Positions 1-9,500 of a stretch of DNA of 64,000 nt are shown one piece after another. A model generated the notes under the pieces. It was not told the origin of the DNA. It did not search any database and was given only the letters and a program-made list of their open reading frames with translations. Every line of letters starts with the position of its first letter. The first letter of the stretch is position 1. The translations under genes were made by a program, and so were the position numbers. Location of the stretch: the NCBI RefSeq assembly GCF_905220365.1, contig NC_061126.1, positions 6,076,001 to 6,140,000 on the forward strand, read 5' to 3'. This DNA is from Vanessa cardui (lineage: Eukaryota; Arthropoda; Insecta; Lepidoptera; Nymphalidae).

Positions 1-43
1 ATAATGTTTCTTTTAATGTTGTCCTTAATTTTCGCGATTACAC

Positions 44-75
44 ATTGAAATAAAACTAGCTAGTTTTATTTCAAT
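44..75. repeat. Perfect 32-bp palindrome in PHKA intron
   Basis: Two 16-bp arms, 44-59 and 60-75, are exact reverse complements with no spacer. The palindrome is flanked by a 13-bp direct repeat, ATAATGTTTCTTT, at 1-13 and 74-86. Confidence 0.9.
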
Positions 76-392
76 AATGTTTCTTTATCAAACTATTTCA
101 TTTCTTCTTTATTCTATCTTTTATTTGTTGCTTATGTTATAAAAGCAAAAGACACTAACAAGTAAAGGACGAATTCAATCTATACAATTTCAATTGAAAT
201 AGATTTAACTAGCAAAAAATGGAAAATTATAAAAGTTGTGCTTAATTTTTATTTAATAATCTTTCAATTTAAAGTCTTTAAGTGGCCATATAATACTTTT
301 AGTTTGTATATAAGTCAAATCAATTTTAACAATACTATGTCTTCTATTTTTTGCTTTAAATAATTTAATTTACACTTTGTCTGATTTAATAG

Positions 393-540
393 TTTTCTGA
401 CATGCAACGATTCTTCATAGCTTCTGACTATGAACTGATGGTTGACATGCTAAAAGCTGAAATTGCTTTCTTGAAGTCTTCATGGCAAAATCTTCTCGGG
501 AGACCGCTTGTGGTTTTGACTTTGAATGACATGAATTTAG
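393..540 (+). CDS. PHKA: PHKA mutually exclusive exon, variant A
   Basis: A 148-nt exon bounded by TTTAATAG at 391-392 and a donor GT at 541. It starts in phase 0 and ends with one base (G) that completes Asp with the AT opening the exon at 1292. It encodes 49 residues, including SDYELMVDMLKAEIAFLKSS and WQNLLGRPLVVLTL. It has the same length, phases and core motif (AFLxxSWxxxLGRP) as the exon at 753-900, so it is read as an alternative version of the same protein segment. Another AG at 419-420 could give a shorter exon, but only the 393 start matches the second exon in length. Confidence 0.8.
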
Positions 541-3500
541 GTATTTTTGTGTCTTATGCTCCTTAATTTCTTGCTTGCTACTCCTAGTGTATACTACTTA
601 TATATTTCGTAATAACAAAATCTCTCATAGTTTTGCTGTCCATCTAATATATTAACATTTTTCATTCGACATAATATGTTTGTGGTAGAGTTATGTATAT
701 ATATTAACATTGAAAATATCATATATAAGAATTTTCCCGCATGGCTTTATAGAATTTTGACTACGAAGAGTACTACATGACGCGAGACCCAGCGTTGCTT
801 GCGAGTACGTTTACAGCAAACGTCGCATTTCTTGGTATGAGCTGGAAACAAATGCTTGGAAGACCAACCATCACTTTACTTGCTACACAGTACCTGTTAG
901 GTAAACATTGCATCACTCTTTGAATATATTTATGTGTAAAATATGTAAGTATTAGGTTTCTCATTTATTCAATTAGACATTCCGACTTTATATTGTTTAT
1001 TGAAATATTTTATCATTCATATTGCATAAACAAATATGTGTACAATATATAATTATATTTTGGGGACTATAATATTTTCTCTTATGTTTTTAGAGGTTTG
1101 TTACAGAATAAATCACTACATCTGAATATATATTTTTAAATGCATGTTTCAAATGATTTCATGTAGTTTATTTTACATAAACATTTTTTGTATGTGTGTT
1201 GACTTAAGCGATAACAGCTTTTTATGTGTTATATGTTTGCTTGGCTTTCTAAATTATCATGTGGGTACTTTCTAATATGTTATTTTTTTAGATCAAGGTA
1301 AAATTCCCATGGCGATGATAACGACAATGAAAAAATTGAAATCCGGTTACATTAATGGCACCAGAGTGACTCTTGGAAACCTCGGCGATTTCTTGAGCAC
1401 ATCTGCTATAACTAATTTAAGCTTCTTAGGAAGTCAAGAGGAAGGGTATCCAGACAGTAAGTTGTATTTATCTCATTTATAATTAATAAAGAGGTGCTTT
1501 AGTTTTTGAACCTTAGATTTGGCTAACGTGGTTTACCAGCTCATTATAGTGATATTTTCGAAACCTTTTCAATGCAATGCAAATGTCTTTTGTGATACGT
1601 TTTCTGGAACCATAAAAATGATTATTGTACAACTTAGATGTAGCATCGGCAAAATTCGTAAAACCGATCACATCCGAATTGAGTACGCTATACCAAATTA
1701 TCAATATGTATTTATTTCTCATGTGAATATGATCTTTACACAAATGTAATAACTTATAATATCAAATGACCTAATATATATGCGTCAATTTGACACGGCG
1801 ATTTACATGCACCTGTTTTATTGTGGTGAAATGACGCTAGAATCTATAGCGACGAATAGCGTCTAATGGCGCTAATAGGAAGCTATTTCTATTGGTTGTG
1901 TAAATCGGCAGTAATCGGTTTTTTTTATTTTCATTTCATTGCATTTTTTTGATGCTACATTTAATTTGTGTCGTATTATACCATTTTTCATTACATAATT
2001 AATAATACCCATAATTGGGACAACATTTATTACACTCGTAAGTTATCCGGGGAATAAAATTGGAAATAATATCTTTAATATATATATATATATATATATA
2101 TATTTTTAATGGTATAGGTTGGCGGACGAGCATATGGGCCACCTGATGGTAAGTGGTCACCATCGCCCATAGACATTAACGCTGTAAGAATAATTAACTA
2201 TTCCTTACATCGTCAATGTGCCACCAACCTTGGGAACTAAGATGTTATGTCCCTTGTGCCTGTAGTTACACTGGCTCACTCACCCATCAGACCGGAACAC
2301 AACAATACTGAGTACTGTTGTTTGGCGGTAGAATAACTGATGAGTGGGTGGTACCTACCCAGACGGGCTTTCACAGAGCCCTACCACCAAGAAATACGAG
2401 TATAAAATATACGAGTATAGTACACACGAGTATATTAACGAATCGCGCGGAGATTTGTCGGATTATCGCGTGAGTGAGGCCGGGCGGTTTCAGAGCTGAA
2501 CCCGCAAGTGCAGAGCTACCTTGAGGAGCACCTGCTTCGCTCGTTCAGCAGCCGCCTCAGCGTGCTGGCGCGCGCGCCCGCCGTGCGCCACGCGCGCGCG
2601 CTGCGCCGCCGCATGTCCGTGCGCGGCGCCATCAAGAAGACGCGCTCCATCAACGTCGACTGTGAGTGACGCCCTGACGAATCTAAGACTTGTAATTGCC
2701 CCTTATTGAACGATTTCGTTTTTATCGTGAGTGCCTCCGCCCTGACGAATCTAAGACTTGTAACTGCCCCTTGTTTAGCGATTTCGTTTTGATTATCTAT
2801 ACGAATCTCACAAAGCTGTCTAATTGGTTGACCTCGTTACAGGGCCGTATTTAGGGGAGGGCAACCGGGGCAACTGCCCTGGGGCCTCCACATAAGAGGG
2901 GGCCACAGTTTTCAGCAAGTTAACAAATACTGAGATATAGTCAAATTATAATAATGTTACTATTTAATATTTTAAAAGTTACCGATACAAATACGAAACA
3001 ATTCATAGCTACTGATTGAAATAAAAAAAAACTAATTAATTCATAATAATATAATTATTAGGGTGTTCACGCTTCTGTTTGTCTAGGGCCCTCACTGCTT
3101 TGTGGCCCCGGGGCCTCCACACCTTTAAATCCGACTCTGCCTCGTTAATTTCAATAGGGTTTTATACTATCAAGCTACCATCACGACCAGTGGGTCAAAG
3201 ACAAAGTCATATATCACAGAATCTGCAATATAGCTGAGCGAAGTCAGGACTAAATATAGTGAAAATTTTTCTTTCTATTTGAATTTATCCAAACAAATTA
3301 ATTTGTCTCCTTGTTAAATCTGTGCTTATGTTTTTTTTTTAAAGCCGACACTCTAGGAATGGAAGGAGAATACGTCGGATCCCACTTGCTCGAAAGGAAA
3401 CCGTCTTGGCTAGAGGTCGAGCCGGGACGTAGTCCGTCACCGGAAGATGCAAAGAAACGCGCCTTTACCAAGTTAGTAAAATTTTATGTCTTATTTTTCT

Positions 3501-6500
3501 ATAAACACTTACAACAAAGCAGAGATGGCCCAGTGGTTAGAACGCGTGCATCTAAACCGATGATTTCGGGTCCAAACCCAGGCAAGCACCACTATATATA
3601 TGTGCTTAATTTGTGTTTATAATTCATCTCGTGCTCGGCGGTGAAGGAAAACATCGCGAAGAAACCTGCATGTGTCTAATTTCATCGAAATTCGGCCACA
3701 TGTGCATTCCAAATTCTCTCTTTAATGTAAGAGGAGGCCTTATCTCAGCAGTGGGAAATTTACAGGCTATTACTTTACTTACTACAATAAAATATTTTTT
3801 AAGTTGTAGTTTATTTGTTCTCATATTGTATGCAAAGGTGGTAGCTTTAACTTCTATTATATGAGGGTTGACAAGTTCAAGTTTTATTGATTTGATACTT
3901 AATTATAATTCAGGGGTACGTCGACTACAAGTTTGGGAATAACGACACCCACAATCGAAATAAGCAAAGAAGCGACCCCACCACCGCCGAAAGAAGAAGG
4001 TTAGTTCTTATATGATTTATTTTTATTTATTTATAGGGTATTGTTTTTGTTTCAATGGCATAAGCTGTAAAGAAACCTCAATTATAAAATAAAGCTTATG
4101 TGATTAGCAAAATATTAGATTATATTATATATATTTATGTTTTATTTAATTTCTTTAATCCGCTTTAATCTTATTTCCAAAGATATCAATTTCACCATCA
4201 CTCAATAAGGCTTTACTCCTGAAGCCTAAGATTATTTTAAATTACCCCAATACTAGATTAAATATGTTTATTGATCTATTTTCCTGCCATTGAGATAATT
4301 TTTAGATTAAGAAATTTACTTACGACACGAGAAATAACAATTTTCAGCATGTATATATATTCGATTAAAAAGTTACATAAATACATTTCAGCGACAGTGA
4401 AAAACATGCTGCTACGAAATCGAACGATGTCAGAATCTCAGAATATATACGCTGAACAAGAAACGGACGAGCTGATAGCGATGCTGCGAGAGACGGAGAG
4501 TCTCGACGAGCAGGGAGATATCCTGCAGTACTTGGTTGACACGCACGGGCTCGAATTCAATACTGGTATATTTTTTTTCATTATTTTTCTTTCTCCGGTT
4601 ACTCGTAGATCGTAGTGGACCACAGTGGCGTGCAATTGGAGAGGCCTATGTCCAGTTGTGGACAAAAACGGGCTGATGATGATTTTTCTTTAAAAATAAT
4701 GTCAATTTTAAACTAATTACAAAGATTAGCGGTAGGCTAATTCATATTATAAGCTATTAAAATAGGCATTGATAAGTTAACGTATTTATAAATACATATG
4801 TATAGTACGACACAACTTAGATGTCGCATCGGCAAAATTCGTAAAACCGATCACATCCGAATTGAGTACGCTATCCCAAATTATCAAAATTTATTTCTGA
4901 TGCGAATATGATCTTTACACAAACGTAATAACTTGTAATGTAATATTATATGACCGAATATATTCGCCAATTTGACGCGTCGATTTACATGTACTTTCTT
5001 TCTCTGACGCGTGAATCTATAGCGACGAATAGCGTCGAATGGCGCGATAGGGAGCTATTTGTATTAGTTGTGTAAATCGGTTTTATTTTAATTCCATTGC
5101 ATTTTCCGATGCTACATCTAATTTTTATCGTACTATATATTATAATACTTATTGAAGCATTTATGTAACTTCATATGTTAGTATGTGTTCAAATTTTATG
5201 GCGGTTTCCATAAACAGATGAGCCGAGCCGAGATAGCCCAGCGGTTAGGACGCGTGCATCTTAACCGATGGTTGCGGGTTCAAACCCAGGCAAGCACCAT
5301 TGAACTATCATATGCTTAATTTGTGTTTATAATTCATCTCATGCTCGGTGGTGAACGAAAACATCGTGAGGAAACCTGCATACGTCTAATTTCATAGAAA
5401 TTCTGCAACATGTGAATCCCACAAACCCGTATTGGCACTGCCTGGTGAAATATGTTCCAAAACCTTCTCCTACAAAAGAACAGAGAGAGGAGAGAGCATC
5501 TAGTACTCAGTTAATAAATTATTTAATAAAATTTTCAGGCATGCAAGAAAACGGTAAGAACGTGACCGTCAAGGATTTACTGAAAGTGCTCTACGAGAAG
5601 GCTTGCAGCCAGAAGCTGTGGGGTCTCGTGCGTCACACGGCCGGCATGCTGGGCAAGCGCGTCGAAGACCTCGCAAAGGCCGTCACTGACCTTCTCGTGC
5701 GCCAGAAGCAGATCACCGTCGGCATGCCGCCCAACAGCGAGCATACCATCATCGCACCCCTACCCGAGAATGAACTGAGGCAGCTCATACATGTGGTTTG
5801 TAACCGATCATATAAATAATACACACTTACACTTGATTGCACAATAATTCATTAAAATGAAAAGCAAAATAAAAAAATATATGAAAAAAATAATATATTA
5901 ATATACAAAAGATATCATTGATTTACTGACAAACTAAACTTGTTTTTGTCAACGGTCTTGGATTATTTATCAAGATACTAAATGTACATAAAATAATTTC
6001 AACAGTTTCAGTGTGAATGACAAATATCTCAACGTAAAAAAAAATGTATTCATAATTTTAGTGTATTACGATTATATTAGCTTCGCCTATCTATGTATTT
6101 ATTAAATTGGAACTTTACAATCAAAGACCGATGACAAAACAGTGACATGGTACCACCGAGTTGATCTGATATCTGAATACGAAGGTGGGAAGGATCGATT
6201 TTGGGCTCTCCCAAAACAAGTCTTATTTATTATTAATATATATTAATGTGTTTGTGTGTGTCTAAATACATACATTTCATTTGTTAATGTTGTACATTTC
6301 ATAGTGATGCATAAACTTAATAAGTTTATATTACACTAGATGTGCTCCGCGACTTCGTAAGCCTTTGTATTTTATACATAATTCTAAAATAAAAGTAGCC
6401 TTGTTACTCCATGACTAGTTACAATGGCACAAGGGACATAACGTCTTTGTTTCCAAGGTTGGTGGCGCATTGACAATGTAAGATAATAATAATGGTTAAT

Positions 6501-9500
6501 ATTTCTTACAGAGTCAATGTCTATAGGTGATGGTTACCACTTACCATCTGGTAGCCCATATGCTCGTCCGCCAACTTATATAAGAAAATATACATATATT
6601 ACATCAGCTATCTGCCAGTGAAAGTCCCGTTAAAATCGGTCAATCTATTCCAGATATTAGCTATAACAAACAGACGAACAGACTGACAAAAATTGTTTTT
6701 TGGTATACGTACCGTTTAAACATACATATGCATTTATTAAAAAACTTTTATTTATATTACAAACACACACTCCAATGTATTAAATGTATTGATGTTTATC
6801 TAAACTGTCAAGCTTCATGCAGGCCTGCCTGGGTAGGTACCATCCCATCATATATTCTATCGCCCAACTTCATTACTTAGTATTGTTGTATTCCAGTTTG
6901 AAATATGAGTGAGCCAGTGTAACTACTGCGAGGAACAAGGGACATAACATCTTTGAACCTAAATTTGTTTACGTGTTGATAACGTACCAATGGCTATACA
7001 CAGTGATTGTCAGTCAACCTACCTATTCTAATTAAAGTTAAATCATTTATAATAAAAATAATAATCACATATAACATTTTATTGCATGCAGTCATTACGT
7101 CGTGAAAAACATGGAAATGATGATAAAAAGGTAATTATTCAATAGATTCACACATTATCATTTACTATATAAATGTTTTTAATCATATTCACTGCATGTA
7201 TTGAAATATCATAATGAAATCATATCTGGGTCATTCTAGCTCGGTTCACTTTATATTATATATTATATTATTATGTTTTAGGCATATGGTGATGATGAAA
7301 GTACAGCCATGTTAACCCAGGAACTATTGGTGTACCTCGCTATGTTTATACGAACTGAACCACAGTTGTTTCTGGAGATGTTGCGTCTGAGAGTTGGACT
7401 CATAATACAGGTAAGCTTAACTTACCACTTAATAATCTATAGTCCTTACCTAAGGTAAGGTTAAGGGCAACGCCCTGAATAACTAAACTCTGAAATGGGT
7501 GAATGATACCCCTCCTCATTTTGAAGTTAGAAAGAAATGGAAGGTGTAATTTTGTATGTTTTTTTTTTTAAGTCAGACAGTACAGAGCAATGAAATAATA
7601 TCGAATGGCAAAACTAAAAGCTATTACTGTAAAGATTAAAACTACATAACAAAGATAAAGTACCATAGAGTCGAGATGGCCCAGTGGTTAGAACATGTGC
7701 ATCTAAACCTATGATTACGGGTTCAAACCCAGACAAGCACCACTGAATATTCATGTGCTTAATTTGTGTGAACTTCTCGAATTTCGATTAAGAAAAACAT
7801 CGTGTGGAATGCGTGTATCTAATTTCATAGAGAATCTGTCACATGTGTATTCCACCAAGCTGCATAGGAAGAGCGTGGTGGAATATGTTCCAAACCTCCC
7901 ACTCAAAGGGAGAGGAGACCTTAGCCCAGCGGTGGGAAATTTACAGGCTGTTTTTGAAGGGTATTATTTTGCAACAGGTAATGGCAACGGAGCTCTCACG
8001 CACGCTTTCCTGCGACGGTGAGGAAGCATCAGAACACTTACTTAATTTGTCGCCTTTCGAAATGAAGAATCTCCTACACCACATACTCAGCGGCAAAGAA
8101 TTTGCAATAAACAGCGGTAAATATTCATTTTTATATATTATAATATTAATCGTATATTGATGAAAAAAAAATTAGTCTACACCATATTATTCAGTTTATA
8201 TGATATAGTAATTTTGCATTCATTCCCGGGATTATATAGTTTTGGCATTACGTTGTTACGCCTTTGCAAATTTAATACAGTAAATAAAAAAAAATGTTGG
8301 ATTATATTTATACCTACTAAAATTATGGCCATAGAGCAATAACTTTTATAGATATATAATCTGTAGGTTTTTGTATGTAATTATGTTTATATATAATTCA
8401 ATATGCCAATTTTTTACAGCCAACAACTCGCTTATTGACATTAAGGATAAGTTCGCAAAAAGTAAAGGCGAGTTATTCGTTTAGTGTGGACAATGCTTAT
8501 GTTTTGTGGACCCCGCGTACGCCCCTTGATCTTAATGGTGTTGCAATTTTATAATAACAATTACTTTCGTAAAAATATAATTTCCCTTATAATGTCACTA
8601 ACCACTGTTTATAAAAAGATATGTTAGGCTTAAAGCACACAGGCAACTTTTTGATTATGTAAAAATTTAATTTTAAAGCATATTTTTTCTACTGGCAATA
8701 AAAAATATGTAGTAAAGTTAGACCAATAATAAGAGTTTATAATTTTAAATATAGTTTTATGTGATGTATAACACTAAAGCCTAAAATAGTTTTTACATTT
8801 TAAAAAGATAAAATGAGTTATGTAATCGAATCTTTTATACGTTAGCTTCACTTGCACTGAATTGGCGGGTTTATGTTTGATTAATCATTCGCAATATTAC
8901 TTTAAATTAATTATTTGAGGTCTAAATTGTCACATTATGCACGATCCAATTAAATAATTTACACTTATTATATCCAATTCATTTTATTTTTAACATCATT
9001 TGCAAGATTTTTTGAACATACCATTAATTTTATTAAATATTATAATTGTTTCTTTATTCCTTAGGATTTAATTTTTCACAGTAAAGGAGTTGCAAGTGAC
9101 GAGGAAGCAATTAATTTAGAGAAGCAAAAATAAGGGAAATAACATAATTTTAATTATATAAATCAAATATATGTTCACAGTTGGCCGAGGCAATTTTTCG
9201 ATTGTGAGCAACAAATCAAACCGTTACACAAAGAAATCTCAAATTCTATTGGAAGGTCAAGGACTCCAGGGTACTATTGATGAAGGTAAATACAAAACAT
9301 ATAAAAAATATATTTTAATACATACACAATATAAGTGAAGTAAAAATATACTTTATGCTCATTGTATGAAAATTAGCCGTAAAAATTGCCCATTAACACA
9401 TCCGAATTTATTTTGTGATAGTTATAAAATGATATGTTAGTAACTATAGGGTATGGTATATTTCATATGTTTAGCCCCAATAACGGAACCAGACCGTCAA

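Noticed and set aside
2521..2709. Open frame of 62 codons overlapping the PHKA exon at 2494-2661
   Set aside because: It is a shifted frame of the GC-rich PHKA exon; the frame continuing the previous exon reads LNPQVQSYLEEHLLRSF.
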